Positions 1 to 9,630 of a DNA stretch of 64,000 bases are shown in pieces. The translations under genes were made by a program, and so were the position numbers. The stretch's first letter is position 1. Each line of letters starts with the position of its first letter. This DNA is from Ceratodon purpureus (Eukaryota; Streptophyta; Bryopsida; Pseudoditrichales; Ditrichaceae): contig CM026431.1 of the NCBI GenBank assembly GCA_014871385.1, positions 12,119,594 to 12,183,593 on the forward strand. The letters run 5' to 3'. The notes under the pieces were generated by a model. It ran no database searches. It saw only the letters and a list, made by a program, of their open reading frames with translations, and had not been told where the DNA came from.

Positions 1-240
1 GAAGAATTGACCCATCATAATTATTAAGCGGATCAGCACTCAATTTCAAGAATGGCACGTCAGGAACGTCACAACCCTTTTCAACTGAAGCCGTGTCAGC
101 TTCTTTCCGCTTCCTCTACTTTCTTTCCCACTCCGCGTACTCTTTTTCCCACTCCTTGTAATAATCTCCTGCTGATTGGACAAAGGATTGCAAATGATCT
201 GGAGGTTCTACACGTTGCTTTTTTGAAGCTGAACCTCCCT
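1..240 (-). pseudogene. CRN-family-like downstream exon, broken by a stop
   Basis: On the minus strand an exon appears to start at base 240, after an acceptor ending in TGCAG. It enters in phase 1, the phase used by intron 1 of both CRN-like genes in this window. The reading runs to the window edge and is interrupted once, by TAG at 118-116. The peptide before the stop contains KKQRVE, a possible nuclear signal, and YYKEWEKEYAEWERK; after it the same frame continues with RKRKEADTASVEKGCDVP and stays open to base 1. The stop would be TGG (Trp) with one base change. No domain was recognised. Membership of the CRN group is inferred from the phase and from the nearby diverged copy of the CRN intron repeat at 439-520. 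The gene continues left of the window. Confidence 0.4.
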
Positions 241-438
241 CTGCATTCACACCGCACAATCAGAGTCCACACACTCCGATGCAATACTATTATGGCCTTC
301 CGTCCATCAACTGACCACAAGAGGATATAAGCACAGGTAAAAGCATATTAAGCACATAATATTTATCTGACAAATCTTTTAAGACGGCCAACCCCCGACA
401 TAAACAGAATGAGTATCTTCCGTCGCAAAAGTACATTC

Positions 439-520
439 CTTACCGCCAAAATTACAGAAGAAGATCACACGCGACGCTCACAAAACAGACCTGACAAAAA
501 CCCTACGGTAGACCAAAGTC
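439..520. repeat. Diverged copy of the CRN intron repeat
   Basis: This stretch aligns with about 11812-11882 and 22932-23002, inside the shared first intron of the CRN-like genes. The shared words include AGAAGAAGATCACACGC and GCTCACAAAACAGA. It is clearly more diverged than those two copies are from each other. It lies upstream, in the minus sense, of the broken exon at 1-240, which supports a related gene there. The bases between 241 and 438 show nothing else. Confidence 0.6.
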
Positions 521-1464
521 AGCCACGAACCTGGGATGAAAGACACAGTGAGCATCCGATTCCTGAAGAAAAATCAAACAAACCTAAACAGCCGAAGACC
601 GAACTATCTGTGAGGCGTCTTGGCAAACCTTAGGGAGAATCACGTCTGCTTCTTTCACGCCCCACAACTCGTAACACCTTGGTGTAAGACGTTCATTGCA
701 AGAACAGAGGACCAGAGAGGGTATAGGGTGTAAAGACGTTCATTCCAAGTTCTTTTTGGATTAAATGACGCAATTCAGTGAATAGTGTACAACGTCAGAG
801 GACCAGAGTATTAATCGCAGAAGATGAATCTACACTCAACCTCATTGACATCTCGGTATAATCCTAAGCATTTCAATATTACAGCCATAGCTCCCAGCAA
901 ATCCTAACGCATTTCATTGGCATTTCAAGAGAAAGAAACAAGTGCTACATCAGCTGAATTCATACTGATGCACATGGAATAATAACAGAAGTGGACGCAG
1001 TGACAGCACGCACTCAAAACATCACGGGCATCTCAAGGGCAGAAGAGAATCCGATCTGGTGACTACAAACCCTAAGTATATGAACCCCATAGTCAGCAAA
1101 CTCAGGTCACAGAGCCTTGAGAAACTAACCAGGTGCTTTTCTGTGAACTTAGCGTGAACACTGTACAGCATTTCCTCTAAAACTTGAAATAAGGAAACAG
1201 AAACGAAGTCCTTAGGAAGACGCTTCATACAAAAAAATTCCGGATGAGGAGAGGTTACAACACAGAAGTTCGAATTCCAAGACACACAAAGATACAGGCA
1301 TGAGTCCTGAAATGAATCAATCTTGAGAAAAAATCCAATGCCAGCTAATAAACCGCAAGTATCAACGAACAAATGACTTGGAATAAAAATAGAAGAGGAC
1401 GCAAGGACAGCATTCATTCAGAATACCACGGTGAACTGCCAATTCTCAAGGCAGAAGTGACAAC
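521..1464. other. Non-coding stretch with an internal duplication
   Basis: No convincing gene is seen. Two segments about 400 bases apart resemble each other (around 969-1050 and 1376-1462; both contain a TGGAATAA-like word, then GGACGCA and GACAGCA). This looks like an old local duplication. The 131-codon minus-strand frame over 1022-1417 has no family features. Confidence 0.4.
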
Positions 1465-2766
1465 GATGTAATCGTTTTGACGCTTTCCAGCACTAGTAGA
1501 AAAGGGTGTGCATCTGACCAAAGTATATGACCAAAAAAATTTGTGGTCACCAAATTGGATGTCAGTCTCTGTTGATTGGTTATTCTTGTGCAGCGTATCT
1601 GGCGGGGCTCCTTACCAAGAGAGAAATTCTGTTTTTGGTAAATTGTCAAAGAGCAGCCCTTGCAGGAGCAGAATGGGAACGTTGGGACTAGTTCCCGCAC
1701 AACCAAGGCAGGGCATCAGGCTGTGATGTGATTTTTTTTGTGAGAAGGGAATTTGGGAAGGGAGAGAGGAAGATGGGGTTTGTTTCTGTCTCGCTTTGCA
1801 CCCTCTCCCCCCCCCCCAAAACCGTCACCCTCCCCCACACCCACCACATCTTCCCCTCCACACATTCTACTCTCTAAAATCTACATCATATCCTAAATTG
1901 TTGGTTTCTGGTGCAGTGACGCTTTTATGAGGTTTTTATGATTTTGGTAGATTCAGGGGATTTGGGATGTGAGTTATAGGTAAATGTTGGGTAGGGTTGG
2001 GGGGCATCTGCGTGTGGGTGAGGCTTGTACGTTAGGGTTGCGGCGTTGTCTCTTAGGCTGCGTTGCGGAAGCTCCGTCCTCTGCCCTCAGCCCTCCCTCG
2101 CTATTGCACTCGCACCCGCACTCCCCTTGCATCTGCTGCGATGCTATTGCATCTACGCCCCTCAAGCCGCACCATTGCTTTGCTTTCGCTCTTTCGCTCT
2201 TTCGCTTGAGTCCGCCAGGGAGTTTTCCGCGGGGATCGGGGTTGCTCTTGTGTCGGTGTTTCTTGTTTGTTGGTTGCTCTTGTGTTGGTGTTGCTGCTCT
2301 TGTGTTGGTGCTGCTCCTTGGCAGATTATGGTGGAGAAGCGTGGCGGTGCGATGGTGGAGGATTCAAGAGCTTGCTGAAGAGTTTTTGCTCTTCTTCGCG
2401 GTTTCGGAGTGTTAATCCTGGAGCTTTTCACTGGACAAGATCCTGTCAATGTCTACACAAACCCGCGTGGGCCTCGTGGGCAACTGTATCTTGTGGCCTG
2501 GGTTGGTGTTTTGTGATTTAAGTTCACTTTGGACTAGTTCTGTATACTTTTACTCAATAAACAATGTACTGGCATAGTTGAAGTTTCATATTTGCAAGCA
2601 CATTGACTACTTGTGCAGATTATCATGAACACGGTCACCAAACTGCATCTTGGTCATATAATTGGTCATAATTTTCGTCAAATGGATGGCCTTTTCCACT
2701 AGTGCAGCATCATACTTGCTGGATCTGAATGAAAATTCTTTGAAAGCAAGAAGCCCTAACCTCAAA
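1465..2766. repeat. Third copy of the CRN intron segment, split by an insertion
   Basis: Bases 1465-1490 match 22579-22604, and bases 2705-2766 match 22602-22663, essentially base for base. In the 22.6 kb copy the two pieces are contiguous. Here they are separated by the element at 1491-2704, so 22579-22663 is an empty site. Similarity stops abruptly at 2766, so this copy is truncated. Confidence 0.8.
1491..2704. mobile_element. Non-autonomous CACTA-type element with CAG duplication
   Basis: The left end reads CACTAGTAGAAAAGGG and the right end, reverse-complemented, CACTAGTGGAAAAGG. The 3-base CAG at 1488-1490 is repeated at 2705-2707. The empty site at 22602-22604 carries one CAG. A 3-base duplication and CACTA ends are the hallmark of the CACTA (En/Spm) superfamily. 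The 1214-base body encodes no transposase. It holds a C-rich tract near 1805 and a GC-rich block at about 2020-2440 with overlapping open frames on both strands, whose composition differs from the surroundings and could be captured sequence. Movement would need a transposase supplied elsewhere. Confidence 0.85.
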
Positions 2767-3895
2767 TGCTAGTCGAGACGAGCTTTCCTGCATGACCAAG
2801 TTGAACTTCACAGTTTCAGTTTTCTCATGAGTTCAATTTCATTCGATTCTGTACTCATGTCCGGCCAGTCCAACTGTTTTTTACGTCCCATCTCAGAGTA
2901 TTATTCTCATCCTACCAGGCCAAGCATCTTTTCCCCTTGCCTATGCAGTTGGTAAAGATTTAATACCTCAAATCCTACACTGTACTTCTTGCGGCTAGTG
3001 GAACATAAATTAGAAATGTACCTAGATCCATAGTGAACAGTAAAAGTCAAAACACAAGTAAGGTTAACTAGATAACATAAAGAGAGAAGGCGCCCACTAT
3101 TTTCAGCACTCCACATGGTTTATATTTCTTTTTTTTTTCACAGTGAGTCAGATAAATTTTAAACTCGATATTGTAAATAATTTGAATAAAAGCATCGAAA
3201 GTTAGAATAGTTTTGATCAAGGACACCCTCTAATTTTTGTTATGAGAGTACATACTTGCCAGCTTTGTCACGACATGCAAGTGTTCAAGACAAGAATCTC
3301 ATAGTACACACTGTACTCTTTGAAGGTTGCTACAACCCAAATAACCCGGACTTGCCGGGTTTGAAGATAACTTGTCTGGTTGCATAGAAATGATCAAAAT
3401 TCCAACAGTCATCTTGATACCAGACTCTATGCCACCACAGCACAGATTGTACTCCATTGCCCCTACATCCATTGCACATCTGAATATCCTTGGAAATCCC
3501 ATTTTGGTTTAAATTGGACTAAAAGATGAATATTCTGTCTTCACCTACCATTAGATATGGAGACTTGGTTACACTGCAAATTTATACGATACTTCCACAA
3601 TAATCATGATCTTGAGAAAATGGCTTCTTTGCAATTCTCACTCTCAGTGTCCAGCATGGTAAGATCAAACTATCAAATCATGACCAAACAAGAACTTTGC
3701 TCATGGTTATTACACAATTTCTTTTCATTTCAGTACTCCTTTCCTTCTCATCAAACACCTGTTTTCCTACCATCATGTAAAATACATTGTACTCACCTTC
3801 TTATTCTTTTTGAAACACAACTCACTATCACTACAGCAGTATTCTATTGCATCCTCCTCCTCAAATATAATCTTGGGACACCTCTCCTTTATATC
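2767..3895. other. No gene seen
   Basis: AT-rich sequence without recognisable coding, RNA or repeat structure. The open frames are short and without family features. Confidence 0.4.
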
Positions 3896-4171
3896 GTGGT
3901 ACCATAGCAGGTTCGTCCAAAAATAAATTTAAAAATAAAAAACATAACAATTAAAAAACACATAAATTAAAAAAATATAAAGCAAAAAATAATATAATAA
4001 TATTAGTTTTTGCAATATTTTGTTATTTCTAAGCCATTTAAGGTCATTTCTACTAATTATTTTTTGCTGAAGAACGACATTTGAGTAATTCAGTTTTTTT
4101 AGAGAAAATTTCATTTTTTCAAAAAAAATATAAAATTATTTGCCAAGTGACGAACCTGCTATGGTGTTACC
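3896..4171. mobile_element. AT-rich MITE-like element with terminal inverted repeats
   Basis: The left end contains GGTACCATAGCAGGTTCGTC and the right end, reverse-complemented, GGTAACACCATAGCAGGTTC. The roughly 230 bases between are very AT-rich and non-coding. I could not fix a target-site duplication, so the superfamily is open. The ends at 13262-15063 look related. Confidence 0.6.
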
Positions 4172-5103
4172 GTACAAGCTGCATTGGTTTTCCATTTTGC
4201 AGAATCCTAGACTAAAGTCATTTCACACAAGTACAGAATACGGTGTATGATTGCATTAATTTTCATTTCGACTCAGAAACTAATTGTGGAATATGAAGCT
4301 CCATCATGGATGTTTCTACTTCACAACAATTGTCAGGGCTCCTAACTTAGTTTAGTTAAATCTTCAGTTTTCCTTGCAATTTTACTCTTTCATTGCAAGT
4401 TGGTTCAATTGAATGCCTGGTTGTTAACACAGATCCAGGCTGTATGTCCAAGTTCAAAAATGATATTTCCACCACAGCAGAGACCAAGCACCCAGTCATA
4501 AAGAGATGCCATGCCGTGCTCAATTATGGATTCAACAAGTCCAGTCCTTCCTGCCCCCTACAGAATCCCCTCAAAGGAGGCCCGAGAATGGTTCCGGACG
4601 GCAGCCCAAGGCGCATCCCAATCACCCCGCTCCGTACATGTCCCCGCGCATGTTCCCAACGCGCCTGAATCTGTCGACGGAATCTATCCCACGAGCATCC
4701 CTCCCTCCCCCTGCCGCGTTCCCAGGCTCCCCTTCCCTTCCCTCACGCCTGCCTAACGCATTTTGGCAACCCCACTCCCCCCCACTCCCCCTCCACCCAA
4801 ACCGCTAAGTCACAACCATCCCAATTACATCCTAATTTTGTACCATATTTTTTCTTGATGACACCCTACAGTAATTAAATCCCAGTTCCATTCTAATTCC
4901 ACCCTAATTGTGAGTCTCCCAAGGCCATCCTAATCCTATCGTACTTGAACCCAAGATGGACGTGAAATTGGTCCATGTAGAAGGTTACAATAGTACTTCA
5001 ACTCATATATTGATACGAGAAAGAAGTGGAGAAAGAATAGTGATAGGCGGAGAGGATTTACAAACGCCTGCTCACTTATTTTGGCAACCCAAACCCCTAC
5101 ATC
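4172..5103. other. No gene seen; C-rich and CCTAAT-rich blocks
   Basis: Bases about 4540-4800 are C-rich, with overlapping open frames in several registers and no domain. From about 4800 the sequence becomes a degenerate run of CCTAAT-like words shared with 5246-5692. Confidence 0.35.
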
Positions 5104-5245
5104 CACCAGTGGAAAAGGATGTACAACTACACAAAAGATGAACATCAGAAGATGTCCAATCACACCAAAATTTTAATTTTTTTGGTGTAATTGAATATTT
5201 TTTGGTGTTCATCTTTGGTGTAATTGTACACCCTTTCCACTAGTC
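5104..5245. mobile_element. Palindromic CACTA-type MITE, ATC duplication
   Basis: A 142-base near-palindrome. The left arm begins CACCAGTGGAAAAGG and the right arm, reverse-complemented, GACTAGTGGAAAGGG. The arms stay alignable for about 60 bases. ATC at 5101-5103 is repeated at 5246-5248. The ends match those of the 1491-2704 element apart from point changes, so this is probably a short family member. Confidence 0.75.
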
Positions 5246-5692
5246 ATCACAACCATTCCGACTCCATCCTAATTGCATCTTAACTTATTCAATTTCCCAA
5301 TAATCCCATCCTAATTACTTCCTAATTACACCCTAAACACATCCTAATCACATACTAACCACACCCTGTTAAAATCCTACTTACATTCTAATTACACCCT
5401 AAACACATCCTAATCACATACTAACCACACCCTAATAAAATCCTACTTACATCCTATTTATATCCTAATCACATCCATATTACATCCTAATTTCCATATC
5501 CTAAACCCTTTCCTAATTGCAATTGCATCCTAATTCCGCCCTAAGTGCGAGTCCCACACGGCCACTGCAACTCCATCCTAATTCTGTCGGACTTGAATCC
5601 TGATTACGTAAATACCTATGTCAAATCCTTCTTAAATCCGTCCTAATTCCATCCATATTCCATCCTAATTCCGTCCATATTCCGTCCTAATT
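5246..5692. repeat. Degenerate CCTAAT/CCTAACC-rich repeat with a 66-base tandem pair
   Basis: The block is a loose array of words such as CATCCTAATTACA. Within it 5323-5388 is repeated almost exactly at 5389-5454 (66-base period). Bases 5551-5600 recur, reverse-complemented, at about 24982-25032, so part of this belongs to a dispersed family. Confidence 0.65.
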
Positions 5693-5948
5693 CTGGTAGA
5701 GTACCCAAACGAGATCTATCGCATCGAAAGAGGGGTCCGTCGCCATGATTCTGAACGCGCCTAACAGTGTGCAAGTCGAAAGATGATGGTGCTTGCTCTT
5801 TGTATCGTCTCATTATCGTGGGTGGGCCAGACAACGCCTTCGCTAGGTTCTCTACACATGATATCCAAATGACCGTTTAGATATAATCAAGGGATTGTCC
5901 GGATATAATCTGGTCTACTATGTTTGCATGACTTCATTTGTTGCAGCT
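5693..5948 (-). pseudogene. Duplicated fragment of a CRN-like gene, exon 2 start
   Basis: These 256 bases match 11027-11282 without a gap; I count about five substitutions. The copied part covers the end of intron 1 and the first roughly 50 codons of exon 2 of the CRN-like gene at 9631-12200, including MRRYKEQAPSSFDLH. Similarity ends abruptly on both sides, so no functional gene is expected. The copy is recent, judging by its identity. Confidence 0.85.
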
Positions 5949-6443
5949 TATATTTGTTGCAGCTTCATTTGTACTTGAAATGATTTCATTTATACTTGAA
6001 ATGACTTCATTTGTTGCAGCTTCATTTGTAACTGTTGAAAATTCTTGAAATGCATGCTGATTCTGCATGCTCCAGCTTCCTTGCTTCACCAGGTTTCCGG
6101 ATGCCAAGCCAGTCTCTTTGCTATTACCACTCTTTGGACCAGAGAAATCCTTTCTATGTGCAGACATCTGCAGATCCAACCTCGATCCCATGCTTGATCT
6201 CCTCCCAGGTCCAAATTGACTCCAATCCAATTAGAGGAAACCCAGTTCCATTCAATTGAAGACCAAACCTAGATCCATTCAATTGAATAGACTTTGGTTC
6301 CAACACAAACACATCACCAAGCGCAGAGAAATCGATCCTCCCATCGGAGGTACAGTAAACCCTAACAGGCCGAGATGAATCCGTTTTGAAGTAGACACCC
6401 TGCATTGTGAACGATGCGGCACGAGAGAAATGCGCGACAGTAT
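5949..6443. other. No gene seen; short TTTGTTGCAGCTTCATT repeats
   Basis: Bases 5930-6040 hold several copies of ATTTGTTGCAGCT and ACTTGAAATGA. This continues the right end of the duplicated CRN fragment. Beyond that, nothing recognisable. Confidence 0.4.
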
Positions 6444-6795
6444 GACTTCCAAACCCACTAAAAACCCTAATCGGACATGGCCTCTGGATGCGGCACGAGG
6501 GAGAAAGAACGGCGACACGAGAGAGAACGGCGACACGAGAGAGAACGGCGACACGAGAGAAGATCGACTTCCAAACCCACTAAAAACCCTAATCGGACAT
6601 GGCCTCTGGATGCGGCACGAGAGAGAAAGAACGGCGACACGAGAGAGAACGGCGACACGAGAGAAGATCGACTTCCAAACCCACTAAAAACCCTAATCGG
6701 ACATGGCCTCTGGAGGCGACGAGAAAGAGAGAACGGCGACTCGAGAGAAGATCGACTTCCAAAACCTCTAAGAACCCTAATCGGACATGGCCTCT
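6444..6795. repeat. Nested minisatellite, about 84-122-base units
   Basis: The motif GACTTCCAAACCC begins at 6444, 6566, 6670 and (altered) 6754, with ACCCTAATCGGACATGGCCT following each time. Inside the units an 18-base subrepeat, GACACGAGAGAGAACGGC, occurs a variable number of times, which explains the shrinking period. The open frames over it merely translate the 18-base unit. Confidence 0.9.
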
Positions 6796-7255
6796 AAGTT
6801 GTTTGTTAGCAGCTGAGTGCCTGCCCCCCACACAGGGTTGATACCCAATATAACACATACCCTGAAAATACCTGGTCAACACCTGATCACAACCACAGAG
6901 ATATCTTGAAAATAGAGAAGTCCTCTCTCCTAGAAATGTACACCCTAAAAACGTCACTCGCCTAATACAGACATATGTTACCCCGTTTTGTTTACATTTT
7001 AAAACCTAAAATCTACCTAAATAGATATTGCCTGTTTCGTACACAGTGCCGGTTTTGAGCATTGGCCTCCGAAAAGCCTGTTGAGGGTCGTCTTCGCTCT
7101 CGTCTGTTGGCAGCTGAGTTTGCAGTGCTTCGCGTTTTGTTTGGCGCCCAACGCCAGCACTGTCCGCAAGGTGCTGGCCGATCGTCACTGCATTGCATTG
7201 CTTCCAGTCACCCGGAAGATCCTCAACAACCAGGCACAACATCCAGGCCGTCACC
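6796..7255 (+). promoter_or_regulatory. Probable promoter and leader of SmD1
   Basis: This is the space between the minisatellite and the SmD1 start codon. No TATA box or transcription start can be fixed from sequence alone. The TCACC just before ATG at 7256 is a good plant start context. Confidence 0.3.
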
Positions 7256-8487
7256 ATGAAGCTCGTCAGGTATGCTCTCCCGCTTTCTTTTGAAATCCAT
7301 TTCTCATTTAGGGTTAGGGTTTTGTTGCAAGGCCATTGGGAGAATCAGAGCTTGTAGTTTCTTGTTGGATTTTTTTTTATCGTAGCGAAGTTTTGGATGT
7401 ATCTCGGTTGGAATTGATTTGTGGAATTTTTATGGGGGTTTTCGGGATTTTTTATGGGTGGGTTCAGGTTTTTGATGAAGCTGAACAATGAGACGGTGTC
7501 GATTGAGCTCAAGAATGGTACTATCGTACACGGCACTATCACAGGTGGGTTCCTGCAATCATCTTCTTATGCTAGTGCTACGATGTAGTAGCTTTGTAAT
7601 AAGTTTGTGAGGTTTCCAAGGTTTTGGGTTTTGGTCGTGGATGAGAAGGTTTGGATTCTATTCGAGGGAGGCCACTACTGTTCAGATTCGAGCTTCTGCT
7701 TTAGAGATTGTTGCTGTTAAGCTTTTGAAAGCTCTAGTGTTAATTTATTCGGGTTCACAGATAAGGTAGAGTTACATAGCAATTTTTTTTGGGTTGTTGT
7801 GTTAGCTTAGGGTTTTCTGTCGGTATAACGAGGTTTTGGCTCCATTTTGGTTTGCAGCATTGTTTTTTCCTTGAGAATTGCATGAAATGTGCGACAGTTT
7901 ACTGGATCCGAAAGCGCCTGGATATTGTGCCTATCATCGAAGTCATCATCGAAGTCTTTCAAAGGTATTGATCGTGTGAGCTGATTTTTGTTTTCCGCAG
8001 GTGTGGATATCAGCATGAACACGCATTTGAAGACTGTGAAGCTCACTTTGAAGGGCAAGGTTCCTGTGGCTCTGGATCATCTCAGCATTCGTGGGAATAA
8101 CATCCGATATTACATCTTGCCGGACAGCTTGAATCTTGACACGCTTCTCGTTGATGATGCCCCTCGTGTGAAAGCAAAGAAGCCTGTTGCAGGTAAATTT
8201 GTGCGATTTCTTGCTATGGTATTTCCAACTCATTTGTTTGGTAGCTTTGTCCCTGACCTGACCTGGAACATTATTTCGCACGAAACTGGAACTCTATTGA
8301 ACTCACGGTGCACTGTAGCCAATGCATAGCCAAGGTGTTGTACAGCATATTCGTGCAAGATTTTGTCATTTTGGATCATGTAATTTTGTCACGAACAATC
8401 TAACAGCGAAGAGCTTTTCTTGCAGGCAAACCAGTGGGAAGAGGAAGAGGACGCGGCCGTGGCAGGGGACGTGGACGTGGGCGTTAA
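7256..8487 (+). CDS. SmD1: Small nuclear ribonucleoprotein Sm D1
   Basis: Core Sm-ring protein of the spliceosomal U1, U2, U4 and U5 snRNPs, acting in the nucleus. Four exons close in frame: 7256-7269, 7468-7544, 8001-8192 and 8426-8487, giving 114 aa, the usual plant length. The start [15 protein letters not shown], the Sm1 segment with [15 protein letters not shown], the Sm2 motif [14 protein letters not shown] and the C-terminal GRG repeat tail are all present. The tail is the known target of symmetric arginine dimethylation in this family. One departure from the common plant form is KGKVPV where KGKNPV is usual. All introns are GT-AG. It is the only clearly intact housekeeping gene in the left half and shows no sign of decay. 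Confidence 0.97.
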
Positions 8488-9630
8488 TTTTGTATTTTTA
8501 TTTCCTTCTTGGGGGTTTCTGGTGTACTTCTCAGAGACTCTGCTTCCAGAAGAGTTCTTGTAAACGTGGTTTTCTTTACCTTTTAGTTGGCCAGTCTATT
8601 TTGAGTAGTCTGGGATAGGACTAGGCGCTCGCAGGTGACAACAAATAGCCAAAATGGATCGAGAATATGTAGTGGCCTACACCGGTGGATTAAGGAGGTA
8701 CTTGACAATGTGACTCTATGTAGATACTTGCATTGCTCGAGGTGTGCTTCTGTTATGTAGTAGCTTCTGTGAACACGCAATTTGGCTGCAATATCAGCTG
8801 GAAATTTACACATGTTCTGATATTTGTCTTCATTGGTCTTTTTCTGGTAACTAATTGGCGGGCCTAGTTTAAAGGCAATCTGCGGTTCGCTCCAAGCCAG
8901 AAGATTAGCAATTGTGTGGATCATGACAGCACTCTCTTGAACTTCGAGATGGCTGAAGGATTGTAGCTGGCTTCTCACATACCAATGTTTCTAGAGAGAG
9001 GTAACCTGCGAGGATATGCTGCCCGTATACTTGGTGCTTATATGTTCTATTTACGTATATCACAATCACCCAAAAATAGTTGTTTGGTCTATACGAGTGT
9101 GCATTAACCCTTCAACACCCATGCAATCAATTTTTGAAAAGTTTGCAATTTTAGGCCTTCAAAATCATCATTTGATACCTTTCCATAAATAAAACCTCAT
9201 ATAGTGTACAACCATATGCAACAATAACAATGTCCATTTGAATCTTGGCTTCATGGTAGCCAAAAGAATGAATTACTACTGGTATGTACATTTTAGAAAT
9301 TATGATGGATTTCGACTATGGCTTTGATCAGAGGCAACAATTGAGTTACTGAATGCAACGAGAATGCAGAAAATCGAAACCCTAACGTCAAATAGAGTCC
9401 TCATTAATCGCAATTGCGTAAACGACGATGCATGCCAGGACCCATTTTTGTGAATCATCAAACATTTTATAACACATTTTTGAAATCAGTGATGGATTGG
9501 GACGTTCAAGGGTTTATGTGCATATTCGCCAAAAGGATTATCTACCACAAAGACAGCCTCACATCTGTAATCTCCGTCTATCAAATATGCCTACCCACCT
9601 ATTTCTATGATGCTCTGTAATATCATGAAA
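8488..9630. other. 3' end of SmD1, then no gene seen
   Basis: The first 100 or so bases are probably SmD1 3' untranslated sequence. The rest is AT-rich. The 131-codon minus-strand frame over 8583-8978 has no recognisable feature. Confidence 0.4.

Noticed and set aside
1984-2449. 143-codon plus-strand frame in the small CACTA element
   Set aside because: Low-complexity, Leu/Cys-rich, overlapping frames on both strands, and no transposase motif.
4393-4808. Overlapping 80-100-codon plus-strand frames
   Set aside because: C-rich composition leaves several frames open at once; no domain in any.
6430-6841. Several 80-120-codon frames on both strands
   Set aside because: They translate the 18-base minisatellite; the repeated peptide is an artefact of the period.
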